Below, piece after piece: positions 6,010-14,007 of a DNA stretch of 18,371 bases. The translations under genes were made by a program, and so were the position numbers. The stretch spans positions 1 through 18,371 of the forward strand of contig JANMYQ010000320.1 of assembly GCA_031382215.1 (NCBI GenBank), given 5' to 3'. This stretch comes from LGRD01 sp031382215. GTDB taxonomy: Bacteria; Pseudomonadota; Gammaproteobacteria; Burkholderiales; Burkholderiaceae_C. Every line of letters starts with the position of its first letter. The first letter of the stretch is position 1. Below the pieces are notes generated by a model. That model saw nothing but the letters and a program-made list of their open reading frames with translations. It searched no databases and was not told the DNA's origin.

Positions 6010-6771
6010 CTACTGGAAATACCCCAGCATCTTCTCCAGCGACATCGTCAGCGGCCCCTGCATCAGCGGCAGGGTCAGCAGCACGCCGCCCAGGCCCACC
6101 ACCACGGTGATCGGGAAGCCGATTGCGAAGATGTTCATCTGCTGCGACACGCGCGAGATCACGCCCAGCACCAGGTTGGTGAACAGCAGCATCGCCACCA
6201 GCGGCAGCGCAATCCACAACCCCAGGCTGAAGATCTCGGCGCCCCACACCTGCGGCTGCACCGCGCGCAGAAAGGCGAACGGCTCGGGCCCGACCGGAAA
6301 GACCCGAAAGCTCTGCACCAGCGCCGCCACCACCAGCAGGTGGCCGTTGATCACGATGAACAGCCAGCTCACGATGATGCCGAAGAAGCGGCTCACCGCG
6401 GTGGCTTCGCCGCCGGTGGCGGGGTCGAAGAAGCCGGCGAAGTTCAGGCCCATCTGCAGGCCCACCAGCTCGCCGGCCAGCTCGATTGCGGCGAAGGTCA
6501 TGCGCACCGCGAAGCCGAGCGACAGGCCGATCAGCACCTGCTGCAACAGCAGCAACAGCGCGTCTGCCGAATCGAGCGGCACCACCGGCATGGCCGGCAG
6601 CGAGGCCTGCGCGCAGACCGTGATGAAGAAGGCCAGCGCCACGCGCAGGCGCATCGGCACGATGCGCTGCGACAGCACCGGCAAACTGCCCAGCAGCGCC
6701 AGCACGCGAAAGAAGGGCCACAGCAGCGGGCTGACCCAGGCCAGCAACTGCGCTTCGGTGAAGCTGATCAT
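6010..6771 (-). CDS. fliR: Flagellar export gate protein FliR
   Basis: This 253 aa multi-spanning inner-membrane protein completes the type III export gate with FliP and FliQ. The N-terminus (FTEAQLLAWVSPLLWPFFRVLALL) and the following RIVPMRLRVALAFFITV helix are typical, as is the GLQMGLNFAGFFDPATGG segment in the middle. About five to six hydrophobic helices are visible. Length and order match the family. It is the last gene of the fliF-fliR series, 44 bp after the fliQ stop, and converges on the toxin gene with only 30 bp between stops. Confidence 0.95.
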   Translation of the reverse strand: MISFTEAQLLAWVSPLLWPFFRVLALLGSLPVLSQRIVPMRLRVALAFFITVCAQASLPAMPVVPLDSADALLLLLQQVLIGLSLGFAVRMTFAAIELAGELVGLQMGLNFAGFFDPATGGEATAVSRFFGIIVSWLFIVINGHLLVVAALVQSFRVFPVGPEPFAFLRAVQPQVWGAEIFSLGLWIALPLVAMLLFTNLVLGVISRVSQQMNIFAIGFPITVVVGLGGVLLTLPLMQGPLTMSLEKMLGYFQ

Positions 6772-6815
6772 CGGCGCACCTCGGCAGGGCCGTCAGACGC
6801 GTCAGCGCGTCGGCG

Positions 6816-7085
6816 TCAGCCGACGACCGACGGAATCGCCAGCAAGGTGCGCTGCAGGTACTCGACCAGCGTGGTCAGCATCCACGGCCCGGCCACGGCC
6901 AGCACGGCCACCGCGGCGACGACCTTGGGCACGAATGACAAGGTGGCCTCATGGATCTGCGTCGCGGCCTGGAACACGCTGACGAGCAGGCCCACGCCGA
7001 GGACCGTCAGCAGAATCGGCGCGCTGACCATCAGCAGCAGGTGCAGGCCTTGCTGGCCGAAGGTGAATACTTGTTGCGAGTCCAT
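6816..7085 (-). CDS. fliQ: Flagellar export gate protein FliQ
   Basis: This 89 aa protein has two hydrophobic helices (about 15-40 and 50-75) and the conserved start DSQQVFTFGQQGL, followed by VSAPILL and VSVFQAATQIHEATLSFVPK. FliQ subunits surround the FliP-FliR core of the flagellar secretion pore in the inner membrane. The length is that of the family (about 89-90 aa). It starts 21 bp after the fliP stop and precedes fliR, the standard order. Confidence 0.96.
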   Translation of the reverse strand: MDSQQVFTFGQQGLHLLLMVSAPILLTVLGVGLLVSVFQAATQIHEATLSFVPKVVAAVAVLAVAGPWMLTTLVEYLQRTLLAIPSVVG

Positions 7086-7106
7086 GGGCGTGACTTCAAT
7101 CGAGGT

Positions 7107-7886
7107 TCAGGTTGCAAAACTTGCGGCCAGCGAACCGAGCAGCAGGTTCCAGCCATCGGCCAGCACGAACAGCATCAGCTTGAAGGGCAGGGCCACCAGC
7201 ACCGGGCTCAACATCATCATGCCCAGGCTCATCAGCACGCTGGCCACGATCATGTCGATCACGAGGAAGGGGATGAAGATCAGGAAGCCGATCTGGAATG
7301 CGCTCTTCAGCTCGCTGGTCACGAAGGCCGGCACCAGCACCTTGAAGGGCACGTCTTGCGACTTGACGGCCGGGTCGATCCTGGCCAGCTTGGCGAACAG
7401 CGCCACATCAGTCTGGCGTGTCTGCTTCAGCATGAACTCGCGCACCGGTACTTCACCACGCTTCAGCGCTTCATCGAAGGCGATCTTGTTGGCGGCGAAC
7501 GGCTGGTAGGCATCGGCATACACCTTGTCCAGGGTCGGCCCCATCACGAAAAACGTGAGGAACAGGCTCAAGCCGATGATCACCTGGTTCGGCGGCGCCG
7601 ACTGCGTGCCCAGCGCCTGGCGCAGCAGGCCGAGCACGATCACGATGCGGGTGAAACCGGTCATCAACAGCAGCACCGCGGGCAGGAAGCTGAGCGCGGT
7701 GAAGAACAGCAGGGTCTGGATCGGCACCGAGTAGGTGGTGCCGCCTGCGCCCTGGCCGATCAGCAACGGCAGGTTGGCGTTGCCACCGGCCGCTTGCGCC
7801 CAGGGGGTCAGGGGCGATGCCGCGAGCAGCAGCGGCAGCGCGATGCGCGCCACTCGTTGCAGGCGGCGGGACAGGTCAGCGTTCAA
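7107..7886 (-). CDS. fliP: Flagellar export gate protein FliP
   Basis: From a TTG at 7886 the protein has 259 aa. It has a cleavable-looking signal peptide (RRLQRVARIALPLLLAASPL, cleavage probably after AQA), then the FliP core: FTRIVIVLGLLRQALGTQ, PPNQVIIGLSLFLTFFVMGP, and the final helices VIDMIVASVLMSLGMMMLSPV and PFKLMLFVLADGW. FliP forms the pentameric core of the export gate. The TTG was chosen because GGGAG lies 6 nt upstream. A GTG at 7916 would add 10 residues and overlap fliO by 41 bp without a good ribosome site. With the TTG start the overlap with fliO is 11 bp. Confidence 0.93.
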   Translation of the reverse strand: MNADLSRRLQRVARIALPLLLAASPLTPWAQAAGGNANLPLLIGQGAGGTTYSVPIQTLLFFTALSFLPAVLLLMTGFTRIVIVLGLLRQALGTQSAPPNQVIIGLSLFLTFFVMGPTLDKVYADAYQPFAANKIAFDEALKRGEVPVREFMLKQTRQTDVALFAKLARIDPAVKSQDVPFKVLVPAFVTSELKSAFQIGFLIFIPFLVIDMIVASVLMSLGMMMLSPVLVALPFKLMLFVLADGWNLLLGSLAASFAT

Positions 7887-8259
7887 TGGGAGCTCCCGGC
7901 GTCGCTGCAGGATCACGCCGCAGCCGACTCAGCAGTTGCGCAAATGCCGGCAAAGGCGTTGCGGTGGGCGACGCATCGGTCTGCGGCGCCATGCTGTGCA
8001 GGGGCGTGATGGTCTGCGCCGTCACGCCCAGCACCAACCACTGGCGCTGCTCGCCGTGGCCGACCTCGATCGTGACGATGCGCTGGTTGGGCGACAGCGC
8101 CAAGGTGTCCACCGCGCGCAGCCCCGCCGGCCCGGCCGTGGCACCAAAGCCGCCTGCCCCACCGAGCGGCGTGCGCTTGAGCAGCCACAGCGCCACCGGA
8201 ATCATCACGATGATCGCGAGGAACCACAGCAGCGACGTGAAACCTTGAGTAGCCATCAT
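7876..8259 (-). CDS. fliO: Flagellar biosynthesis protein FliO
   Basis: From the ATG at 8259 the protein has 127 aa. One N-terminal membrane helix (about 6-27, SLLWFLAIIVMIPVALWLL) is followed by a basic stretch and a small cytoplasmic domain with LRAVDTLALSPNQRIVTIEVG and WLVLGVTAQTITPLH, as in the FliO family. FliO assists assembly of the FliP ring. An in-frame ATG at 8289 would add 10 residues, and another lies at 8256. No strong Shine-Dalgarno separates them. It is followed by fliP with an 11 bp overlap and preceded by a 141 bp gap after fliN that contains a hairpin repeat. Confidence 0.9.
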   Translation of the reverse strand: MMATQGFTSLLWFLAIIVMIPVALWLLKRTPLGGAGGFGATAGPAGLRAVDTLALSPNQRIVTIEVGHGEQRQWLVLGVTAQTITPLHSMAPQTDASPTATPLPAFAQLLSRLRRDPAATPGAPIER

Positions 8260-8347
8260 CGTCAATCTCGATCCATTTCGGTATTCCATGGCGCCGTGAG
8301 AAGCGCATCAAGCGGACGCCGCGGATCCGGCTCTGCCGGGCCGCTGG

Positions 8348-8392
8348 CGGCGCCCCCTTGAGGGGGAGCGGCGAAGCCGCTTCGGGGGTGGT
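8348..8392. repeat. Double-hairpin intergenic repeat between fliN and fliO
   Basis: Two adjacent hairpins are visible: CCCCCT-TG-AGGGGG (8353-8366) and GCGGC-GAA-GCCGC (8368-8380), followed by TTCGGGGGTGG. In my recollection, elements of this kind are common downstream of genes in Burkholderiales. It directly follows the fliN stop in transcript order (minus strand) and lies within the operon, so it could slow RNA polymerase, stabilise upstream mRNA or act as an insertion-prone spacer. There is no U tract on the minus strand. Confidence 0.6.
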
Positions 8393-8400
8393 TCATTCAG

Positions 8401-8838
8401 TCACGAAGCCCGGCTCAGGCGCCGCATGCGTTCGCTCGGCGTCACGATGTCGGTGAGCCGGATGCCGAACTTGTCGTTCACCACCACCACCTCGCCCTGC
8501 GCGATCAGGTAGCCGTTGACGAGCACGTCCATCGGTTCGCCGGCCAGGGTTTCCAACTCCACCACCGAGCCCTGCGCCAGTTGCAGGATGTGCTTGATGG
8601 GAATGCGCGTGCGGCCCAGCTCCACGGTGAGTTGCACCGGGATGTCCAGGATCATGTTGATGTCGTTGCCCGCCGCGAGCGCGCCATTGGACGAAAAGTT
8701 GGTGAAGGCCACCGGCGCGACCTGTTCGGTCTGCACCTGGACCGCAGCCTCGGGCTTGGCCTGGGCCAGCGCGGCGGCCCATTCGGCGGCCATCGCGTCT
8801 TCTTCGGATTGTGCGTTGCTCGCGTCATCAGCCGACAT
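8401..8838 (-). CDS. fliN: Flagellar motor switch protein FliN
   Basis: This 145 aa protein has an acidic, alanine-rich N-terminal extension (1-60) and a C-terminal SpoA/FliN domain (about 63-140) with ILDIPVQLTVELGRTRIPIKHIL, LAQGSVVELETLAGEPMDVLVNG and LIAQGEVVVVNDKFGIRLTDIV. FliN forms the lower C ring with FliM and docks the export ATPase complex through FliH. Its start overlaps the end of fliM by 11 bp, so translation is probably coupled, which suits their fixed stoichiometry. Confidence 0.96.
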   Translation of the reverse strand: MSADDASNAQSEEDAMAAEWAAALAQAKPEAAVQVQTEQVAPVAFTNFSSNGALAAGNDINMILDIPVQLTVELGRTRIPIKHILQLAQGSVVELETLAGEPMDVLVNGYLIAQGEVVVVNDKFGIRLTDIVTPSERMRRLSRAS

Positions 8839-9832
8839 GTGCTTCTCCCAGCCAGCCCTTGGTGGAGCTGGTCAACAGTTGATCGATCTTGATTGCGTAG
8901 CGGCCGTTGGAGGTGCCGTAATGGCAGTCCAGGATCGGTACGCCGGATACCTTGGCTTGAATCGCGGGGTGCAGGTCCAGCTCGATGAAGTCGCCCGGCT
9001 TCAACGACAGCAGTTGCTCCACCGTGGCCGGCGCCGTGGCCAGCTCGGCCACCAGCTCGACGCTGGCCGACTGGATCTCTTCCTTCAGCAGGTTGACCCA
9101 GCGGTGGTCGGGTTCGGTGGCGTCGCCCTGCACGGTGGAAAACAGCACATCGCGAATCGGCTCCAGGGTGGAGTACGGAATGCAGAAGTGGATCGTGCCG
9201 CTGGTGTCGCCGATCTCCAGCGTGAAGGAGGTGGCCACCACGATCTCGCTCGGCGTGGCGATGGTCGCGAACTGCGGCTGCATCTCCGAACGCTGGTATT
9301 CCAGCTCGAGCGGGTAGATGCCGTGCCACGACTTCTTGTATTCGCTCGTGATCACGTCGACCAGCCGGGTGATGATGCGATGCTCGGTGGGCGAGAAGTC
9401 GCGCCCCTCGATGCGCGTGTGGTACTTGCCGGCGCCGCCGAACAGCGCGTCGATCACCGCGAACACCAGGGTCGGGTCGCACACGATCAGCCCCGAGCCG
9501 CGCAGCGGCCGCACCGCCATCACGTTGAAGTTGGTGGGCACCACGATCTCGCGCAGGAAGGCGCTGTACTTTTGCACCTTGATGCTGCCGATCGAGACTT
9601 CCGGGCTCTTGCGGATGAAGTTGAAGATGCCGATGCGGATGTTGCGCGAGAAGCGTTCGTTGATGATCTCCATCGTGGGCATGCGCCCACGCACGATGCG
9701 CTCCTGGCTGGCCAGGTCGTAGTTGCGCACGCCACCCTGTGGCACTTCTTCTTCGTCGAGCTTCTGGCTTTCGCCGGTGATGCCCTGCAGCAGGGCATCA
9801 ACTTCGTCTTGCGAAAGAATTTGCTGGCTCAT
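8828..9832 (-). CDS. fliM: Flagellar motor switch protein FliM
   Basis: This 334 aa protein is of family length. The N-terminal SQDEVDALLQGI (about 6-17) is the CheY-P-binding peptide. The middle domain contains FSRNIRIGIFNFIRKSPEVS and LIVCDPTLVFAVIDALFGGAGK (the FliG-binding GGXG region). The C-terminal SpoA-like domain has LLSLKPGDFIELDLHP and VPILDCHYGTSNGRYAIKI. FliM links CheY signalling to rotation reversal in the C ring. The ATG at 9832 lies 14 bp after the fliL stop, and the 3' end overlaps fliN by 11 bp. Confidence 0.97.
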   Translation of the reverse strand: MSQQILSQDEVDALLQGITGESQKLDEEEVPQGGVRNYDLASQERIVRGRMPTMEIINERFSRNIRIGIFNFIRKSPEVSIGSIKVQKYSAFLREIVVPTNFNVMAVRPLRGSGLIVCDPTLVFAVIDALFGGAGKYHTRIEGRDFSPTEHRIITRLVDVITSEYKKSWHGIYPLELEYQRSEMQPQFATIATPSEIVVATSFTLEIGDTSGTIHFCIPYSTLEPIRDVLFSTVQGDATEPDHRWVNLLKEEIQSASVELVAELATAPATVEQLLSLKPGDFIELDLHPAIQAKVSGVPILDCHYGTSNGRYAIKIDQLLTSSTKGWLGEAHVG

Positions 9833-9846
9833 GGAAGTCAGCCCGC

Positions 9847-10494
9847 CTACTGGATGATGAAGTTGGAGAACAAGACGTTGCTGATCGGGTTGTGCATCGC
9901 CTTGCGCTTCTTTTTCTTCTTCTTTTTCTTGGTGGGCGCCTCTTCTTCGGCAGCGGCCTTCTTCTTGCTGTGCGACGCGGCCTCGTCCTCGTCGTCGTCT
10001 TCGTCGAACTCGATGCCCATCGGCCGGGCGGCCTCGCGCATGATCTCTTCGGCCAGCGATTCCTTGCCGGCACGCTCGAGCAACTGGGTCGAGGTCTTGT
10101 GTGCCAGCACCATCAAGATGCCGTTGCGGATGGCGGGCATGTAGGTCTTCATCTGGTCGGCGAACTTGGCGTCATCGACCTGCAGGGTCAAGCCGATCTG
10201 GGCAAAGCGGTCGGCGTCCTTGTCGGCCAGGTTGACCACGAACGGGTCCAGGGGCACGTAGGTGGGTGCGGTCATGTGGCCGTCCTTCGAGGCCTTGTGC
10301 ACCGGCGCAGCGTCTTCGCCGTCTTCTTCTGCGGCGGCCGCCGCAGCGGCGGCAGCCTTGCTCTTCGCCATGAAGAAGTAGCCGCCACCCCCACCGCCCA
10401 GCAGGATCACCGCCGCGGCAATGATGATGATCAGCTTCTTCTTGCCCTTCTTGGGCGCATCGGCAACGGGCTCTGCGGCGGCAGCAGCGGACAT
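9847..10494 (-). CDS. fliL: Flagellar basal-body protein FliL with lysine-rich insert
   Basis: From the ATG at 10494 (GGAG 5 nt upstream; the GTG at 10500 is less likely) the protein has 215 aa. A basic KKGKKK precedes a single membrane helix (about 20-42), then an alanine linker and the FliL periplasmic domain with PTYVPLDPFVVNLAD, FAQIGLTLQV and IRNGILMVLAHKTSTQLLERAGKE. Just before the conserved end NPISNVLFSNFIIQ there is an unusual insert (about 164-199), first acidic (DEDDDEDE), then lysine-rich with eight consecutive lysines (189-196). FliL surrounds the stator and supports torque. The protein is longer than typical members because of this insert. Confidence 0.93.
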   Translation of the reverse strand: MSAAAAAEPVADAPKKGKKKLIIIIAAAVILLGGGGGGYFFMAKSKAAAAAAAAAEEDGEDAAPVHKASKDGHMTAPTYVPLDPFVVNLADKDADRFAQIGLTLQVDDAKFADQMKTYMPAIRNGILMVLAHKTSTQLLERAGKESLAEEIMREAARPMGIEFDEDDDEDEAASHSKKKAAAEEEAPTKKKKKKKKRKAMHNPISNVLFSNFIIQ

Positions 10495-10611
10495 GTTCAC
10501 TCCAGGGTGTCGGGGTTGGAGTGATTATGAAAATGTGCCGCTGCGCACAAGCGCCGATAAGCAATGCTTTTGCGGGTCAGTCCGGGCGAGGCCGAGCGGC
10601 CAGACCACTCA

Positions 10612-10658
10612 GGCTCCCTCGCCCCCGTACCCGGGGGAGAGGGCGGGGGGTGAGGGGG
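10612..10658. repeat. Intergenic hairpin repeat between fliK and fliL
   Basis: CCCTC-G-CCCCCG (10616-10627) pairs with CGGGGG-A-GAGGG (10632-10643) around a TACC loop, giving 5 and 6 bp stems with one mismatch, followed by CGGGGGGTGAGGGGG. It belongs to the same CCCTC-type family as the units at 1931 and 3847. It lies in the 178 bp fliK-fliL gap, the widest gap in the minus-strand flagellar series, about 30 bp downstream of the fliK stop in transcript order. No U tract follows, so efficient intrinsic termination is unlikely. Confidence 0.6.
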
Positions 10659-10672
10659 CTGTGGCGAGGCGG

Positions 10673-12067
10673 CTACGCGTAGAAGTCGACGCCGCCTTGC
10701 GCGACCCGAACGGCACTGCGCCGAATCTGCTCGACCTGTGCATCGTTGCTTCCGCCAGCCGATGTGTCGGATTGCGCACGCGTAGCGCCGCCCGCCGACC
10801 CATCAGGATTCCCATCCTGCCGCTGCCCGCCCGCATGCTGCGACACGCCGCCGCCGGTCAGGGTCAAGCCCGCATCACGCAAGGCACCGGCCAATTCCGG
10901 CATGCCTGATTCGATGATCTGGCGTGTCAGCGGCGAGTCGGCGCCGAAGTTGACCTGGGCCTGTTGGCCGTCGAGCACGATCTGGATCGACACCGGGCCC
11001 AGCTCGGCCGGGTTCAGGTGCAACTCGGCCTGCTGCACGCCAGCGCGCGCAAAGATGCTCACCTGCGCGCCCAACGCGGCGCGGAATTCGGCCGACGTGG
11101 CCGGTGTTGCCAGGCTGGCCTGCGCCACCTCGGCGGCCTTGGTGGCTTGAGTCGTCGGTCCGGCCGGGCCGGCCGCGCCGAGGGGGGCCAGGGCACGATC
11201 GTTGCTGTCGAGCGGCGTGGCGCGCTCGCCGCGGCGTGCGTCCAGGCCCTCGCGGGCGGGCGGGTTGTTCTCGGCCAGCGCAGCGGCCTGGGCCTGTTGC
11301 CAGAGGGTGGGCTCGGCGCCGGCGGCGATGGCAGTGGTGTCGTTGCCAGAGGCGTCGCGCGGGTCACGCGCCGCGGGCTGCGCCGGCAAGGTGAGGGCCG
11401 CTTCCGGCCCGGCCGATGCGAGCATGGCGGGCGCGGCAGCACGACCCGCGGCGTCGTTGGGCAAGGCCTGCGGCAACGCAGCCGGCCCGGCCGCCGTGGC
11501 CGCGGCGGCGGCACCCGCAGCCGCACTGGCCGCAGCATCTGCAGCAGCGGCAGCAAGGTCGGCCGGCGCCAGCGTGGCGCTGGTCGCTGCCGCCCGTGCC
11601 GGTTCGACGGGTACGGCGGCGGGCTCGGGCGCCGGGCACAGCAACGCCATCAGCTCGCCTGCGCTGGCCGAGGGTGTTTGTTGCGTGGAGTCGCTTTCGG
11701 CCGCATCGCTCGGCGCATCGGTCGTGCCAGATTCTGCCTTTGGCGCTGGTGCATCGCCTTTGCGCGCGGCTGCCGCACGGGCCGAGGCGCGCGTTGCTTC
11801 GTTGCGTTGCGCGCTGTCGGCTTGCACGTTGCGCGCGCTGGCGGTGGCTGCCGGGGGCGGTGGCGCAGGCGCCTTGGGCGCCGGCTCCGGTGAGGCAGGG
11901 CGTGCGCTTTGCTGCGCACGTGCCTGGCGCGTCTGCTCCAACTGGCGCGAGAACGAAGCTTCGTTGTTCGTCGTCGCGCGAGCCGATGGGGCGGACGGGG
12001 TGGATGGGCCGGCCTGCGGCAGCGGCGTTGCGGCGATCACCAGGCTGGGCGGGAGGAGGGCTTGCAT
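10673..12067 (-). CDS. fliK: Flagellar hook-length control protein FliK
   Basis: This 464 aa protein has the usual two-part layout. Residues 1 to about 320 are low-complexity and rich in Ala, Pro, Gln and Thr, the flexible secreted ruler. Residues about 325-420 form the conserved FliK C-terminal domain with FRAALGAQVSIFARAGVQ, AELHLNPAELGPVSIQIVLDG, VNFGADSPLTRQIIESGMPEL and LRDAGLTLTGGGVS, which acts on FlhB to switch export substrate. A Gly/Asp/Ser-rich tail follows. The strong codon bias and alanine runs create long open frames on the opposite strand, which are not genes. It starts 19 bp after the fliJ stop. Confidence 0.93.
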   Translation of the reverse strand: MQALLPPSLVIAATPLPQAGPSTPSAPSARATTNNEASFSRQLEQTRQARAQQSARPASPEPAPKAPAPPPPAATASARNVQADSAQRNEATRASARAAAARKGDAPAPKAESGTTDAPSDAAESDSTQQTPSASAGELMALLCPAPEPAAVPVEPARAAATSATLAPADLAAAAADAAASAAAGAAAAATAAGPAALPQALPNDAAGRAAAPAMLASAGPEAALTLPAQPAARDPRDASGNDTTAIAAGAEPTLWQQAQAAALAENNPPAREGLDARRGERATPLDSNDRALAPLGAAGPAGPTTQATKAAEVAQASLATPATSAEFRAALGAQVSIFARAGVQQAELHLNPAELGPVSIQIVLDGQQAQVNFGADSPLTRQIIESGMPELAGALRDAGLTLTGGGVSQHAGGQRQDGNPDGSAGGATRAQSDTSAGGSNDAQVEQIRRSAVRVAQGGVDFYA

Positions 12068-12086
12068 CGTCGTTCGTCCTGGGTTC

Positions 12087-12545
12087 CTAGCGTGTGGCCA
12101 TGAAGTCGATGCCCATCGGCGCCATGCGCACGATGCGGGCCGACATTTCGTCGAACTGTTTCTGCTCGCGCCGTTCGTAGCCGAGCCGGATCTCGCGGCT
12201 GCGCCGTTCGATCAGCTTGGCCACCGAGGCCACGCGCAGCTCGCGCTCGCGCAGGTTCTTCAGCGCCTCGTCCTTGCGCGCCAGAGCCAGTTGCACAGCG
12301 TGCTGTTGCTGGTCGACGGCCTGGGTCAGGCGGCCCATGAAGTCGTGGTAACAGCGCACCAGCGCAATCTCGCCGCCCTGGCTGAAGTGCTGGCCCCAGC
12401 GGGTCTCGTAGTCGCGCCGGTAACCCACCAGTTGTTCCAGTTGCGCCGCGCTGGCCCGCCCTGCGCGGGCCGCCAGTTCAGAGGCGGCCAGCGCCGCGTC
12501 GCGGTCGGTTTCGGCTTGTTTGAGGAGCAGGAGCAGTGTTTGCAT
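12087..12545 (-). CDS. fliJ: Flagellar export chaperone FliJ
   Basis: This 152 aa protein is nearly all alpha-helical and charged, and is consistent with the FliJ coiled-coil family: LLLLLKQAETDRDAALAASE at the start and long helices through RDYETRW, LTQAVDQQQHAVQLALARKDEALKNLRERELRVASVAKLIERR and QKQFDEMSARI. FliJ inserts into the FliI hexamer and couples ATPase activity to the export gate. It lies between fliI (37 bp gap) and fliK (19 bp gap), as expected. Confidence 0.92.
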   Translation of the reverse strand: MQTLLLLLKQAETDRDAALAASELAARAGRASAAQLEQLVGYRRDYETRWGQHFSQGGEIALVRCYHDFMGRLTQAVDQQQHAVQLALARKDEALKNLRERELRVASVAKLIERRSREIRLGYERREQKQFDEMSARIVRMAPMGIDFMATR

Positions 12546-12582
12546 GGTGTGGTCGCAGCCGAGGGGGCAGGGAAGGTGTCGA

Positions 12583-14007
12583 TCAGATGCCGACGAGCTG
12601 GCGCAGCGCGTGGATGCTGGGCTGCAGCTTGGCGGGCTGGTGCATGCCCTGCTGCAGCAGGGCGGCCATCGGTTCGTGCAGCGCGACGGCGCGGTCGAGC
12701 TCGGCGTCGTTGCCGGGGCTGTAGGCGCCGAGCTGGATCAGGTCGCGCGCCTTGTTGTATTTGGCGTGCAGTTGGCGGAAGCGCCGCGCGGCGTCGATGT
12801 GCTCTTGTGCGGCCACGTTGGTCATCACCCGCGAGATCGACTTTTCCACGTCGATGGCCGGGTAGTGGCCAGCTTCGGCGAGCTCGCGCGTGAGCACGAT
12901 GTGGCCGTCGAGAATGCCGCGCGCGGCGTCGGCGATCGGGTCCTGCTGGTCATCGCCTTCGCTCAGCACGGTGTAGAACGCGGTGATCGAACCACCGCCT
13001 GCCGAGCCGTTGCCGCTTCGCTCGACGAGCTGCGGAAGTTTTGCAAAACAGCTCGGCGGGTAACCCTTGGTGGCGGGCGGCTCGCCGATGGCCAGCGCGA
13101 TCTCGCGTTGCGCCATCGCGTAGCGCGTGAGCGAATCCATCAGCAACAGCACATGCTTGCCGCGGTCGCGGAATTCTTCGGCGATCGCAGTGGCGTAGTT
13201 GGCGCCCTGCATTCGCACCAGCGGCGGTGAGTCGGCCGGGGCAGCAACAACGACCGAGCGGCGAATGCCTTCTTCACCCAGGATGTCTTCGATGAATTCC
13301 TTCACCTCGCGGCCACGCTCGCCGATCAGCCCGACCACGATCACGTCGGCCTCGGTGTAGCGCGCCATCATGCCCAGCAGCACCGACTTGCCCACGCCAG
13401 TGCCGGCGAACAGGCCGATGCGCTGCCCGCGCCCGACGGTCAGCATTGCGTTGATCGCGCGCACGCCGGTGTCGAGCGGCCGCCGCACCGGGTCGCGGTC
13501 CATCGCGTTGATCGGGCGGCGGATCAGCGGCTGGTTGTGCACACACTTCAGCGGGCCGAGCCGGTCCATCGGTGCGCCATGCGAGTCGACCACGCGGCCG
13601 AGCAGGCCGTCGCCGACCGGCAGGTGCAGGGTGCGGTCTTCGTTGCGCCGCCACGGGTGGTGCGGGTTGCCCAGTTGCAGCGGCACCAGCGGCCAGCTGC
13701 GCGGCACCACGCGCGCGCCACTGACGAGGCCGTGCACATCGCCGGTGGGCATCAAGAAGGCGCGGTCGCCCGAAAAGCCCACCACCTCGGCCAGCACCGG
13801 CGTCTGGCCTGGCATGCGCACTTCGCAGACCGAGCCGACCGGCAGGCGCAAGCCGGCGGCTTCGAGCACCAGCCCGGCCACGCGCACCAGCAGACCCTGG
13901 GCCTGCAGCGCCTGCGGCTCGGCCGCTTGATGCTCCAGGTCGCTGAAGAATCGCTGCCACCTGTCAGCGCGCGCCAGCGCCCGGGTTTCGATCTGGGAGC
14001 TGATCAT
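12583..14007 (-). CDS. fliI: Flagellar export ATPase FliI
   Basis: This 474 aa protein is an F1-beta-like ATPase. Walker A is AGTGVGKS (201-208). GLIGERGREVKEF contains the catalytic glutamate region (Glu230, Arg231). Walker B is HVLLLMDSLTRYA (Asp291), followed by GEPPATKGYPPSCFAKLPQLVERSG and GSITAFYTVLSEGDD. The C-terminal helical domain ends RQLVGI. It energises substrate unfolding and delivery to the export gate with FliH and FliJ. Its ATG overlaps the fliH stop by 4 bp (ATGA), so translation is coupled. Confidence 0.97.
   Translation of the reverse strand: MISSQIETRALARADRWQRFFSDLEHQAAEPQALQAQGLLVRVAGLVLEAAGLRLPVGSVCEVRMPGQTPVLAEVVGFSGDRAFLMPTGDVHGLVSGARVVPRSWPLVPLQLGNPHHPWRRNEDRTLHLPVGDGLLGRVVDSHGAPMDRLGPLKCVHNQPLIRRPINAMDRDPVRRPLDTGVRAINAMLTVGRGQRIGLFAGTGVGKSVLLGMMARYTEADVIVVGLIGERGREVKEFIEDILGEEGIRRSVVVAAPADSPPLVRMQGANYATAIAEEFRDRGKHVLLLMDSLTRYAMAQREIALAIGEPPATKGYPPSCFAKLPQLVERSGNGSAGGGSITAFYTVLSEGDDQQDPIADAARGILDGHIVLTRELAEAGHYPAIDVEKSISRVMTNVAAQEHIDAARRFRQLHAKYNKARDLIQLGAYSPGNDAELDRAVALHEPMAALLQQGMHQPAKLQPSIHALRQLVGI

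Noticed and set aside
5989..8009. Long plus-strand open frames opposite fliR, fliQ and fliP
   Set aside because: They are rich in His, Gln and Arg with no domain pattern and mirror the codon bias of the real minus-strand genes.
10553..10560. GCCGATAA, an exact match to the sigma28 -10 element
   Set aside because: On the plus strand it points into the back of fliK with no -35 element at the right distance, so it is probably chance.
11202..12893. 563-codon plus-strand open frame opposite fliK, fliJ and fliI
   Set aside because: It is Ala/Arg/Gly low-complexity produced by GC-rich antisense sequence; fliK, fliJ and fliI are clear on the other strand.
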